DNA of 43,059 nt from Anaerolineales bacterium. GTDB taxonomy: Bacteria > Chloroflexota > Anaerolineae > Anaerolineales > UBA4823. A program made the position numbers and the translations under genes. Below are positions 1-8,527 of the stretch, one piece after another. Below the pieces are notes generated by a model. That model worked only from the letters and a program-made list of their open reading frames with translations, searched no databases and was not told where the DNA came from. The stretch's first letter is position 1; every line of letters begins with the position of its first letter. The stretch is taken from contig JAFGBV010000172.1 of the NCBI GenBank assembly GCA_016932955.1, forward strand, positions 1-43,059. The letters run 5' to 3'.

Positions 1-133
1 CAAAAAGCTCATCCAGACTGTTAAAATTGGTGATCTGGCGGGTATGGGGGTTTTCTATCGATGCCAACCAGGAAGGCTCTTGCGGCTTGCCAGACAGCCA
101 CAAGCGGAGCAGGAATGAGTGGTAGGGTTCCAT
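1..133 (-). CDS. Small conserved-looking hypothetical protein, 3' end cut by window edge
   Basis: An open frame runs on the minus strand from a stop at 200-202 to the window edge. From ATG at 133 it reads MEPYHSFLLRLWLSGKPQEP and continues with WLASIENPHTRQI and FNSLDELF, which looks like real protein and not random frame. The pattern (YHSFLLRLW, then SIENPHTR, then a SLDELF helix) matches my memory of unnamed roughly 60-residue proteins in Chloroflexota; I know no function or domain name. The start is uncertain: an in-frame GTG lies at 148 and a TTG further upstream, and none has a clear Shine-Dalgarno. It is divergent from the SARP-like regulator, so the two may share a control region. The C-terminus lies outside the window. 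Confidence 0.5.
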   Translation of the reverse strand, partial: MEPYHSFLLRLWLSGKPQEPSWLASIENPHTRQITNFNSLDELF

Positions 134-200
134 ATCATAATCATACACGATGAGCGTCAAGAAAACGTCAAAAGAGTGCGTTATTTTCAGTGGAATCTTT

Positions 201-206
201 TATAAT
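201..206 (+). promoter_or_regulatory. Candidate -10 box for the SARP-like regulator
   Basis: A perfect TATAAT lies 20 bases before the preferred ATG at 226. No good -35 hexamer is seen at 16-18 bp, and the implied leader would be only about 13 nt, so this is a weak call. It lies in the short divergent gap between the small minus-strand gene and the regulator. Confidence 0.3.
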
Positions 207-225
207 TCAGCGGGAAAGGCTGAGA

Positions 226-3200
226 ATGAGCGGATTACGAATTGCGTGCCTGGGAAATGCAGCGATATTGCTGGGGGACCAAGCATTGGGCGGCTTGGGT
301 TCGGATAAGGCGCGGGCTTTGCTGATCTACCTGGCAGTTGAGGCGCAGCGTGTGCACCGACGCGAGCACCTGGCGGGGCTGCTGTGGTCCGACCAGGCGG
401 AAGATAAGGCGCTGCACAGCCTGCGGCAGGCGCTTTCGAATCTGCGCAAGGCGTTGCAAGACGAGGCGCGAGAGGTACCCTATCTGCTGGTTTCGGCGGA
501 TGGGATCCAAATGAATCCGGCAAGCGAATTCTGGGTGGATGCGCGGGCATTCCAGGATGGCGTTCGAAAAGCGCTGGAACACCACCAACGCTGTGAGCAG
601 GGGGGATGTCTCAATATTCGCCGTTTGCGGCAGACAATCAATCTTTACCAGGGGCCATTCTTGGATCAGTTCTACCTGGCTGGCTCTCCCTTATTCGATG
701 AGTGGGCAACGTTGCAACGCGAGCATTTCAGCCGCCAGGCGACGGAAGCCTTCGCGCGGATGGCGGAGTATCACGAGCGGCGGGGAGAGATGACGTTGGC
801 GGCACAGGCGGCCGGGCGGCTGGCGGTGATCATTCCGTGGGAAGAAGCGGCTCATTGCGAGGTGATGCGCTTGCTGGCGCTGGATGGGCAGTGGGCAGCA
901 GCGCAGGCGCAATTTGCGGCTTGCCGGCGTTACCTGAGCGAGCAGCTTGGTGTTGATCCGGCGCCGGAAACAAAGGAAATGTATGAGGCAATCCGCCAAC
1001 TTTCAACGAGCCGGGAGAAAAAAGCCCATGTGCTGCTCAGCCGGCGGTTCCCGGTTGCGCGTCATTACCTGCCGCTGCAAGGGACACATTTTGTGGGGCG
1101 AGAGAGGGAGCTGGATCTGCTGGCAGAACGGCTGGCAGACCCTGATTGCCGCCTGCTGACGCTGGTGGGAACGGGTGGGGTTGGCAAGACGCGGCTGGCG
1201 CTGGAGGAAGCGTCTGAGCAGGTGGGATTATTTGCAGATGGGGTGTTTTTCATCACTCTGGCGTCTGTGCCAGAAGCGGCGCTGGTGGCGCCGACGATTG
1301 CGGATGTGGTCCAATTCCGATTTTTTAGTAGGGAAGCGCTGGATGCGCAACTGATCCATTACCTGCAAGAAAAGCGGATGCTGCTGGTACTGGATAATTT
1401 TGAACACCTGGTTGAGGCGGGGGAGCTGGTGGGCGAGATCATCAAACGCTGTCCCGGTGTGAAGATCGTTTGCACCTCACGACAGCCGTTGAACCTGTAC
1501 ATGGAATGGGTGCAAGATGTGGGCGGTTTGGGTTATCCCGGGGGCAGAGAAGCCGTCGCAGCGGGTGAGGCGCTTTCGTACAGCGCCCTGGCGCTGTTTG
1601 ATCAGACGGCACAGCGGATTCAGGCGCATTTTTCGCTGGAAAAGGAGCTTGAGGCGGCGTCGCAGATCTGCCGCATGCTAGAAGGGCTGCCATTGGGTGT
1701 TGAGCTGGCTGCCTCGTGGACACGCATACATCGCTGCACAGAGATTGTGCGCCAACTGGAACAAGGGCTGGATGTTGTGGCGACAACGATGCGCGATTTA
1801 CCGGAGCGGCACCGCAGCCTGCGGGCAGCATGCGCGCATTCCTGGAATCTGCTCTCGGGGCCAGAACAGCAAGTTTTCAGCAAGTTAGCAGTTTTTCGGG
1901 GGGAGTTTTCTGCGGAAGCAGCGGGGTGGACGGCAGAGGCAGGAGCAGAGATGTTGGCAGGGCTGGTGGAGAAATCATTGCTACGCCGGGGAGAGGCTGG
2001 ACAGTTCAGCATACATAATGTGCTGATGCAGTTTGCTGAGGAGCGGCTGCGCGAGCGCGCTGAAATATACCGGCAGGTGCATGATCTCCATTGCGATTAT
2101 TTCCTGGGTTTGGTGGAAAGGAAAGGGGCACAGCTTTATGGAACGGAACAGCAGCAAGCATCCCAGGAGCTTGATGGGAACATTCAGAATATCCGCGCGG
2201 CATGGCAGTGGGCAGTGAGCCAGGGGAAGGCAAACCAGATCCGGCGTGCGATGGATGGGCTGGGGGTTTATTATGATATGCGTTCCTGGTTCCAGGAGGG
2301 AGACGCTGTGTTCCGGAGTGCGGTGCAGAGCCTGGAAAGCGAGGCGGAGGTGGATGATGGGCTGCGCAGCCTTCTGGGAAGCCTGTTTTTACGCCAGGGG
2401 ATGTTTGTTACGCGCCTGAGCCGCTTTGATGAGGCGGGTGTTTTGCTGGAGCGGGGGTTGGCACTCCTGGAGCATGTGGAAGCAAAGGAAGAGATGGCTT
2501 TTGGGCTGTCCTTGCAGGGACGGATGTTGGTGGATGTGGGTGAGCTGGATCTGGCTCGCCAACACCTGGAACAAGGTCTTGTCGCGATCCAGGGGAGCCA
2601 AAAGCGGGTGGTGGAGGCGATCTTACTCGATGCGCTGGCGGGAATTGAGCGCATCCGGGGAAATTTGGAAGCAGCACAGAAGCTCAGCCAGAGGGCATTG
2701 ATGATCTACCTGAAGCTGGGAGATGCCTGGGGGATTGCCCAGGCGAATAACAGCCTGGGTGCTTTGAGCGGCACGCTTGGGCTGTATGATGAGGCAGAAA
2801 GATACTTCCAACAGGCGCTGGCAGCGTTTAAACTGGTGGGGGACCGCTCTGGCACGGCACGCAGCCTGCAGAACCTGAGCATCCTGGCATACATCGCTGA
2901 AGATTTTGAGCGTGCCCGGCAGTTGCGCCTGGAATGCCTGGAGATTTGCCGGGAGATTGGCTTCCGCTGGGGAATTGCGAGCACATTGAAACACCTGGGG
3001 GACGTGGAAAAATCGCTGGGCAGTCTGGATGAGGCGCTGGCACATTATGCGGAGAGCTTGAAGTTGAGCCGTGAGTCAGGCGACCGGAAAAGCACTATCT
3101 ACACGCTGAACAGCCTGGGAGGGCTACGAATTGCCCAGGGTGATTACCCACGTGCAATGGAGCAATACGTGGAGGCTTTCCACCTGGCAATGGAGATCAA

Positions 3201-3474
3201 GATCATCCCGGTTGCTTTGGATGTTTTGACGGGAATGGCGGATGCCTTGGCGGGGAGCGGCAAGGCGGAGCAGGCGGTGCAATGGCTCAGTTTTGTGAGC
3301 CAGGCGGAGGGGCTAGATCAGCAAACCCGTAACAAGGCAGAGGGGCTATTGCAAAAGATGGCAAGTGATTTTACGCCAGAGACATTTACGATATTGAAGG
3401 ATCGCGGGGCAGCATTGACGCTCGATGAGGCCGAGGCGCAGGTGGGGGCGTTGATTGATGCTCGTGGGGGATGA
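226..3474 (+). CDS. SARP/AfsR-like regulator: winged helix, BTAD, NB-ARC ATPase, TPR
   Basis: A 1082-residue STAND-type signalling protein. Residues about 5-90 form an OmpR-like winged-helix region, followed by a bacterial transcriptional activator domain to about 260. An NTPase follows, with Walker A GTGGVGKT at 315-322 and a Walker B-like LLVLDNFEHL about 80 residues later. The C-terminal half (about 600-1050) is tetratricopeptide-like, with repeated A..YF.QAL and LG-DEA patterns. There is no LuxR helix-turn-helix at the C-terminus; DNA binding is expected at the N-terminus. A GTG at 190 extends the frame by 12 residues, but ATG 226 has GGGAAAGG six bases upstream and opens directly into the winged helix, so it is preferred. 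The next gene downstream starts the molybdenum-hydroxylase/F420 run, which is a plausible target by position only. The inducing signal is unknown. Confidence 0.88.
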   Translation: MSGLRIACLGNAAILLGDQALGGLGSDKARALLIYLAVEAQRVHRREHLAGLLWSDQAEDKALHSLRQALSNLRKALQDEAREVPYLLVSADGIQMNPASEFWVDARAFQDGVRKALEHHQRCEQGGCLNIRRLRQTINLYQGPFLDQFYLAGSPLFDEWATLQREHFSRQATEAFARMAEYHERRGEMTLAAQAAGRLAVIIPWEEAAHCEVMRLLALDGQWAAAQAQFAACRRYLSEQLGVDPAPETKEMYEAIRQLSTSREKKAHVLLSRRFPVARHYLPLQGTHFVGRERELDLLAERLADPDCRLLTLVGTGGVGKTRLALEEASEQVGLFADGVFFITLASVPEAALVAPTIADVVQFRFFSREALDAQLIHYLQEKRMLLVLDNFEHLVEAGELVGEIIKRCPGVKIVCTSRQPLNLYMEWVQDVGGLGYPGGREAVAAGEALSYSALALFDQTAQRIQAHFSLEKELEAASQICRMLEGLPLGVELAASWTRIHRCTEIVRQLEQGLDVVATTMRDLPERHRSLRAACAHSWNLLSGPEQQVFSKLAVFRGEFSAEAAGWTAEAGAEMLAGLVEKSLLRRGEAGQFSIHNVLMQFAEERLRERAEIYRQVHDLHCDYFLGLVERKGAQLYGTEQQQASQELDGNIQNIRAAWQWAVSQGKANQIRRAMDGLGVYYDMRSWFQEGDAVFRSAVQSLESEAEVDDGLRSLLGSLFLRQGMFVTRLSRFDEAGVLLERGLALLEHVEAKEEMAFGLSLQGRMLVDVGELDLARQHLEQGLVAIQGSQKRVVEAILLDALAGIERIRGNLEAAQKLSQRALMIYLKLGDAWGIAQANNSLGALSGTLGLYDEAERYFQQALAAFKLVGDRSGTARSLQNLSILAYIAEDFERARQLRLECLEICREIGFRWGIASTLKHLGDVEKSLGSLDEALAHYAESLKLSRESGDRKSTIYTLNSLGGLRIAQGDYPRAMEQYVEAFHLAMEIKIIPVALDVLTGMADALAGSGKAEQAVQWLSFVSQAEGLDQQTRNKAEGLLQKMASDFTPETFTILKDRGAALTLDEAEAQVGALIDARGG

Positions 3475-3480
3475 TTTTAT
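3451..3480 (+). promoter_or_regulatory. Weak candidate promoter for the Mo-hydroxylase/F420 run
   Basis: TTGATT (3451-3456) and TTTTAT (3475-3480) are separated by 18 bp and overlap the end of the regulator gene. Transcription from here would start near 3487, just before the folded leader. A second -10-like TAGAAT lies at 3483-3488 but lacks a well-spaced -35. This rests on sequence match only. Confidence 0.25.
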
Positions 3481-3498
3481 GTTAGAATCTGAATACCG

Positions 3499-3589
3499 GA
3501 TCGGTGGTCGCCAAAGGTGAATCCTGAGGCGGCGTCGGTGAGTATCCGGATGGGAACCCGTCGAAAAGTGCCGCCATCCCCCGCCGATC
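3499..3589 (+). promoter_or_regulatory. Candidate structured RNA leader of the Mo-hydroxylase operon
   Basis: Bases 3499-3507 (GATCGGTGG) pair with 3581-3589 (CCGCCGATC) as nine continuous pairs including one G-U. Nested inside are GGCGGC 3528-3533 with GCCGCC 3570-3575, a GATGG/CCGTC hairpin (3549-3553 with 3558-3562) and a small CGCC/GGTG hairpin (3509-3512 with 3516-3519). CCGGAT 3496-3501 can instead pair with ATCCGG 3544-3549, which would compete with the outer helix. The outer helix ends two bases before ATG 3592, which has no Shine-Dalgarno. That geometry would suit translational control, but I cannot match it to a named riboswitch class. Confidence 0.4.
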
Positions 3590-3591
3590 TT

Positions 3592-4494
3592 ATGTCCACC
3601 TGGAATCACTACTATCTGGCAAAGACAATAGAAGATGCACTACAGGCGCTGGCTTCTGCACAGGGGTCAGCGCGTATTATTGCCGGCGGCACCGATCTGC
3701 TGCTGGATTTACAGCAAGGCCGCCATCCACCAGTGGATACGCTGGTGGATGTGAATCACATCCCGGAGATGAGGGTCATTGAATGGCGGGGTGAGGAAAT
3801 CTACATAGGCGCAGCAACCCCGCTGCGAATCCTGGTGGAATCAGCATTGGTTCAAGAGCATGCGCAGGCGCTGGTGGAGGCGTGCGGGCAGGTGGGGGGG
3901 CCGCAAGTGCGCAACAGTGCGACGCTGGGAGGCAATGTGGCACATGCGTTGCCTGCTGCTGATGGGAGTATTGCCCTCACCGCGCTGGATGCGCAAGTGG
4001 AAGTGGCATCTGCGGCGGGCAGTCGAAGGCTGCCAATCGGGGAGGTGTACCAGGGACCGGGGCAGTCTGCATTGGATTCTGCGAGAGAGGTGCTGGTGGG
4101 ATTTTACCTGAGGCGCGTACCGGGGAACCCTAACCAGGCAAAAGAAGCTGCAGGATCAGCTTTTCAGCGGGTGATGCGCCCACAGGGCGTGGCACTGCCG
4201 GTGTTGAACGCAGCTGCGTATATCTTGCAGCGCGGAGGGGTGATGGCAGATGTGCGCATCGCGATAGGCCCGGCTGGGCTTACTCCTTTCCGGGCGCGCG
4301 AGAGTGAGGCTGTGCTGCGCGGGCACGCGCTCAGCGAGATCAAATTGGATGCAGCGCAGCAAGCTTTGCTGCAAGAAGCGCATTTTCGCAGCAGCCCGCA
4401 GCGCGCTTCAGCGGAATATCGCCAGCAACTGGCGGGGGTGTTGCTGAGGGCTGTAATTACCAAAGCCTGGGAGCGTGCAAGGTATGAAATTTAG
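3592..4494 (+). CDS. FAD-binding subunit of a molybdenum hydroxylase (CoxM/XdhB type)
   Basis: A 300-residue medium subunit of the xanthine dehydrogenase/CO dehydrogenase superfamily. It carries FAD and passes electrons from the 2Fe-2S centres to an acceptor. The N-terminal FAD domain has the pyrophosphate loop AGGTDLL starting at residue 31. The second signature (VGGPQVRNSATLGGNV, then PAADG) is present, and the C-terminal part matches the CO-dehydrogenase flavoprotein C-terminal domain. The frame is open from GTG 3517, but the family start is at MSTWNHYY (ATG 3592); the extra 25 codons would cross the folded leader and look non-homologous. The gene overlaps the next by 11 bases, so the two subunits are translated together. 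The substrate cannot be read from this subunit. Confidence 0.9.
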   Translation: MSTWNHYYLAKTIEDALQALASAQGSARIIAGGTDLLLDLQQGRHPPVDTLVDVNHIPEMRVIEWRGEEIYIGAATPLRILVESALVQEHAQALVEACGQVGGPQVRNSATLGGNVAHALPAADGSIALTALDAQVEVASAAGSRRLPIGEVYQGPGQSALDSAREVLVGFYLRRVPGNPNQAKEAAGSAFQRVMRPQGVALPVLNAAAYILQRGGVMADVRIAIGPAGLTPFRARESEAVLRGHALSEIKLDAAQQALLQEAHFRSSPQRASAEYRQQLAGVLLRAVITKAWERARYEI

Positions 4495-7363
4495 GGTTAA
4501 TGGTAAAGAATATACATTGGATGCTTTGCCGGGCGAGATGCTGGCGGATATGCTGCGAGAGCGCCTGGGATTGACGGGGACTAAGATCGGCTGTAACGAG
4601 GCGGAATGCGGTGCCTGCACGGTGCTGGTGGATGGTGTGCCGGTGCTTTCTTGCAGTTACCCATCTGCACGCGTGGAGGGAAAAGATGTGCTCACGATTG
4701 AGGGCCTGGCTGCACTGGGTAGACCCTCACGATTACGATTATCTGGCGAGGGAGATGAAGAGACGGAAAGCCTGAATATGCTCCACCCGCTGCAAGAAGC
4801 ATTCGTGAACCAGGGGGCGGTGCAGTGCGGGTTCTGCATTCCTGGGCAGATCATGACCAGTTATGCGCTGCTGCAGAGCCAGGCAGATCCCAGCGAAGCG
4901 GATATCCGCCAGGCGTTGAAAGATACGCTGTGCCGCTGCGCTGGCTACCCTTCAATTGTGCGGGCGATCCAGGAGGCGGCGCGGGAAATGCACGGCGATG
5001 AAGCGGTGGCGGCGCCTTCTTTACCACCCAGCACAAGCAGCTCCTCAGATGGGGCCAGTTATGCGACGATCGGGACGCTGCAATTACGCCCGGATGCGGT
5101 GGCAAAAGTGACCGGAGAAGCCAGGTTTACGGATGACCTGCACTTCGATGGGATGCTGCACGCGCGGGTGAAACGCGCCGGAGTTCCTCATGCAATCCTG
5201 CGCAGAGTGGATGTGGAGAAAGCGCGGGCTTTGCCGGGTGTTGTTGCGGTGTTGACAGCTGAGGATATCCCGGGCGAGCATAACCATGGGCTGGTGATTC
5301 CCGACTGGCCGACAATGGTTGGGGTGGGCGAGCGCATTCGTTACGTTGGGGATGCACTGGCAATCGTGGCGGCGGAGAGGCGGCAGATTGCAAGCCAGGC
5401 ACTGGCGCTGATCGAGGTAGATTTTGAGTTGTTACCGGTGATCTCGGATCCGGTACAGGCCCGGCAGCCAGGTGTTGATTCGCTGCACCCGAACGGCAAC
5501 CTGCTGAAGCATATCAAGGTACGCAAGGGAGATATGGCGCAGGGATTTGCCGAGGCGGATGTTGTTCTGGAGCACACTTTCCATACTGTGACTACTGATC
5601 ATGCTTTCATGGAACCGGAGTGCAGCATTGCGCGGCCAGTTATTGACGAAGCAGGGGGGCGATCTGTTAAACGAATGGAAATCTATGTGGGCTCGCAAAT
5701 ACCCTACTCTGACCGCAGCCAGGTGGCGCGGGCGTTGGGTTGGGCAGACGAGCAAGTGCATGTGATCGGGCAATTGATGGGCGGGGGATTTGGCGGAAAA
5801 GAGGACATTACGGGGCAGATCCACGCCGCGCTGCTAGCGAATGTCACTGGCAGACCGGTGAAGCTGCTCTTTGACCGCCATGAAAGCCTGCTGGTACACC
5901 CTAAGCGCCACGCGACCCAGATCCGGGTGAAGGTCGGTGCGAAGCGCTCCGGGCGGCTGACGGCAGTGGAGACGGAATTATATGGGGATACAGGGGCTTA
6001 CGCCTCGCTGGGTGAGAAGGTGCTGACACGCGCTACGACCCATTCATCCGGGCCATATGATGTTCCGCATGCGCGGGCAGATTGCTACGCGATGTACACG
6101 AATAATCCACCGTCAGGTGCATTCCGAGGGTTTGGGGTGACGCAATCGGCTTTTGCGGTGGAGAGTATGATGGATATGCTGGCGGAGGAATTACAGGTTG
6201 AGCGTGTGGCGCTGCGGCGGATGAACGCGCTGCATGTTGGATCGGTGACGAACACGGGCCAACTGTTGCAAGAGAGTGTTGGATTGGTGGAATGCATTGA
6301 CCGGGTGGAGGCTGAAATGCGGCGCCTGGCGGGGGAGGATCCCTTTAAGCCCAAGCCTGTAGAGGGCGCGGCAGGAAAAGTGCGCGCCTGGGGCTTCGCC
6401 GCGGCATACAAGAACACCGGGCTGGGAGGCGGCGCGCCGGACAAAGCGGGGGCAGATGTGGAAATCTATCCGGATGGCAGGCTGGAAGTGCGCACCTCAT
6501 CGGCGGAGCTGGGGCAGGGATTGGTCACTGTGCTGCAGATGATCGTGGCGGAGGAGTTCCAGATTGAACCAGGACGGGTGGGTGTGCTGGTGATGGATAC
6601 AGATCTTACGCCGGATGGCGGCCCAACAACTGCTTCGCGACAGACATTTGTCACCGGGAATGCCGCCCGGCACGCAGCCCAGGCGCTGAAGCAGGCGATG
6701 GCGAGTACATTGGCAGAACATTTCGACTGCCCACCGGAACAGGTGCGCTTTGTGGAGGGGCTGGCGCAGGTGGGCGAGCAGCGGGTATCGCTAGGGGAGG
6801 CGGCTGAGATCATGCGGCAAGAGGGGCGGGAGCCGCGCACGCTGTACGAATATTGGGCGCCGGCGACCAAGCCTTTGGGGCAGGGCGGAGATATGCACTT
6901 TGCCTATTCCTTTGGGGTGCAGGCGGCGGAAGTGGAAGTGGACACGCGCACAGGCGAGGTCAGGGTATTGCGGGTGATCGCGGCCAATGACGTGGGACGG
7001 GCGATCAACCCGCTGGGCTTGCAAGGGCAGGTGGAGGGGGGAATCATGATGGGTTTGGGGAATGCACTGACCGAGCACTTCCTTGTGCAAGAAGGCAAGG
7101 TGGTAACCGACCGGCTGGCGCGCTATCGGATACCCTCCATCTCAATGACACCTGAGATCACTTCGATTGTGGTTGAGCATCCTGTTGAAGCGGGCCCTTA
7201 TGGGGCGAAGGGTGTGGGCGAGCTGGTGAGCATCCCGACCACACCGGCGATCACCAATGCCATTTACAACGCAGTAGGGGTGCGGTTTGACCGGCTGCCA
7301 GTTGATCAGGAAGTGATCGCACGGGCTTTGTGGGACAGGAAGCGTGTGAGGAACAAGTCATGA
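4484..7363 (+). CDS. Fused 2Fe-2S and molybdopterin subunit, xanthine dehydrogenase family
   Basis: A 959-residue catalytic subunit. The N-terminal 160 residues form the two 2Fe-2S domains: Cys37, Cys42, Cys45 and Cys57 in the ferredoxin fold, then Cys115, Cys118, Cys150 and Cys152 in the helical domain. A short linker leads to the molybdopterin-binding part, with MGGGFGGKE, the arginine loop SGAFRGFG, a GQG loop (ELGQGL) and the active-site glutamate in GAKGVGE (Glu913). The FRGFG loop and the glutamate fit the xanthine/aldehyde oxidase branch and not the CO dehydrogenase branch. Small and large subunits are normally separate in CoxSML enzymes, so this is a fusion. ATG 4484 has GGGAG ten bases upstream; GTG 4475 is also in frame. 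The exact substrate (purine, aldehyde or N-heterocycle) is unknown. It overlaps the Nudix gene by ATGA. Confidence 0.92.
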   Translation: MKFRVNGKEYTLDALPGEMLADMLRERLGLTGTKIGCNEAECGACTVLVDGVPVLSCSYPSARVEGKDVLTIEGLAALGRPSRLRLSGEGDEETESLNMLHPLQEAFVNQGAVQCGFCIPGQIMTSYALLQSQADPSEADIRQALKDTLCRCAGYPSIVRAIQEAAREMHGDEAVAAPSLPPSTSSSSDGASYATIGTLQLRPDAVAKVTGEARFTDDLHFDGMLHARVKRAGVPHAILRRVDVEKARALPGVVAVLTAEDIPGEHNHGLVIPDWPTMVGVGERIRYVGDALAIVAAERRQIASQALALIEVDFELLPVISDPVQARQPGVDSLHPNGNLLKHIKVRKGDMAQGFAEADVVLEHTFHTVTTDHAFMEPECSIARPVIDEAGGRSVKRMEIYVGSQIPYSDRSQVARALGWADEQVHVIGQLMGGGFGGKEDITGQIHAALLANVTGRPVKLLFDRHESLLVHPKRHATQIRVKVGAKRSGRLTAVETELYGDTGAYASLGEKVLTRATTHSSGPYDVPHARADCYAMYTNNPPSGAFRGFGVTQSAFAVESMMDMLAEELQVERVALRRMNALHVGSVTNTGQLLQESVGLVECIDRVEAEMRRLAGEDPFKPKPVEGAAGKVRAWGFAAAYKNTGLGGGAPDKAGADVEIYPDGRLEVRTSSAELGQGLVTVLQMIVAEEFQIEPGRVGVLVMDTDLTPDGGPTTASRQTFVTGNAARHAAQALKQAMASTLAEHFDCPPEQVRFVEGLAQVGEQRVSLGEAAEIMRQEGREPRTLYEYWAPATKPLGQGGDMHFAYSFGVQAAEVEVDTRTGEVRVLRVIAANDVGRAINPLGLQGQVEGGIMMGLGNALTEHFLVQEGKVVTDRLARYRIPSISMTPEITSIVVEHPVEAGPYGAKGVGELVSIPTTPAITNAIYNAVGVRFDRLPVDQEVIARALWDRKRVRNKS

Positions 7364-8019
7364 CAGGTGCGGTGGATGAGAAGGCTGTAGAAAAACAAGG
7401 CGGGATCCCTCGCTGGCTGGAATGGGCGCGGGAGATCCAGGCGCTGGCGCAAACGGGCAACCACTACGCAATCAATGAATTCCAGAGCCAGCGCTACCGG
7501 CGGCTGAGCGAGATTGCAGCGGAGATCATCAGTGAGCACAGCGGTTTGGAGGCTGAGCTGCTGGCGGAGGTGTTTCTGGAGCAGAAGGGTTACGCCACAC
7601 CACGCGTGGATGTGCGCGGGGCGGTTTTTCAGGATGGGAAATTGCTGCTGGTGCGGGAGCGAATGGATGGAGGATGGACGATGCCCGGCGGCTGGGCGGA
7701 TGTGGGGGATGTGCCATCGCAGGCGGCTGAGCGGGAGGTTCGGGAGGAGGCAGGGTACCGGGTGAGGGCGCGCAAGGTACTGGGGGTGTATGACGCCAAC
7801 CGCTTTGGGTCGCTGGCGCTGCTCCATGCCTTTAAGATCGTTTTTCTGTGCGATATCCTGGATGGGGAGGCCCGTCCCAGCATCGAAACCAGTGAAGTAG
7901 GTTTCTTTGGGATCGATGAAATCCCGCCTGTTCTATCTGAATCACGCACCCCCCCGCGGCTTATCGCAGATGCATTTGCGGCGCTGCATGACCCTGACTG
8001 TGCGACGGTATTTGATTGA
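7360..8019 (+). CDS. Nudix hydrolase with Nudix_N-type N-terminal domain
   Basis: A 219-residue hydrolase of nucleoside diphosphates linked to another moiety. An N-terminal helical region (residues 10-70, from WLEWAREIQALAQTG) resembles the N-terminal extension found in YjhB-like Nudix proteins. The Nudix box spans residues 111-133 and ends REVREEAGY; the first glutamate of the box is Asp117 here, a conservative change. The ATG overlaps the TGA of the preceding gene, and GAGGAA six bases upstream supports it. Its place in a nucleobase-oxidising operon suggests clean-up of nucleotide derivatives. ADP-ribose and NAD-type substrates are common in the family, but none is shown here. Confidence 0.88.
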   Translation: MTGAVDEKAVEKQGGIPRWLEWAREIQALAQTGNHYAINEFQSQRYRRLSEIAAEIISEHSGLEAELLAEVFLEQKGYATPRVDVRGAVFQDGKLLLVRERMDGGWTMPGGWADVGDVPSQAAEREVREEAGYRVRARKVLGVYDANRFGSLALLHAFKIVFLCDILDGEARPSIETSEVGFFGIDEIPPVLSESRTPPRLIADAFAALHDPDCATVFD

Positions 8020-8036
8020 GGTGTGGTCGATTGCTG

Positions 8037-8516
8037 ATGACCGAAAAGTTTATTGAGCTGCCGTTTGAATTGCCTGGACGGGTTTTCCGAAGTCCAATGC
8101 CGTTCGGAAATTTCGCGGAGGCAGATCTGTTGACGCAATATCACGCGGCAGGGGTGGATGTGGTGGTGCAATTGGTGGCGGATGACGAGGCTTTGCAGCG
8201 AATGGGTCGCAATTTACGGGTGGAATATCAAGCTCAGGGGTTTGATGTGATCTATATGCCGATCATGGATTTCTTTGTTCCGGATCTTAATGCGCTACGC
8301 AAGGCTGTTGGTGAGGCGCTATCGCAGGCGAGGATAGGGCGCAACCTGGTGGTACATTGCAACGCGGGCATTGGACGCACGGGATTGTTCCTCTCGTGCA
8401 TGGCGCGGAAGCGCTTTGATTGGGGAGGAGAAGACGCGATCGGCTGGGTGAGGCAATTCGTCGAGCATGCGGTGGAAGTGCCGGAACAGGTCAAGATGGT
8501 AGAAGATTTTTGCTGA
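8037..8516 (+). CDS. Dual-specificity/tyrosine-type protein phosphatase-like
   Basis: A 159-residue cysteine-dependent phosphatase of the DSP fold. The P-loop HCNAGIGRTG carries nucleophile Cys108 and Arg114 (CX5R), and an acid-loop candidate MDFFVPD lies about 35 residues earlier. It is short, with no membrane segment or extra domain. Start choice: ATG 8037 opens MTEKF, but TTG 8031 lies seven bases after GAGGTG (8018-8023) and would add two residues. Members of this fold act on phosphoproteins, phosphoinositides, RNA 5' ends or small phosphates. Position between Nudix and SsnA genes hints at a small-molecule substrate, which is inference only. Confidence 0.82.
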   Translation: MTEKFIELPFELPGRVFRSPMPFGNFAEADLLTQYHAAGVDVVVQLVADDEALQRMGRNLRVEYQAQGFDVIYMPIMDFFVPDLNALRKAVGEALSQARIGRNLVVHCNAGIGRTGLFLSCMARKRFDWGGEDAIGWVRQFVEHAVEVPEQVKMVEDFC

Positions 8517-8527
8517 GGAGCAATGCG

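Noticed and set aside
3511..3562. Resemblance of GGTGAATCC and GAGGCGG to the cobalamin riboswitch core
   Set aside because: The conserved CCCGCCACTG box and upstream GGGAA are absent, and the enclosing helices do not match that class. It is kept only as an unnamed structured leader.
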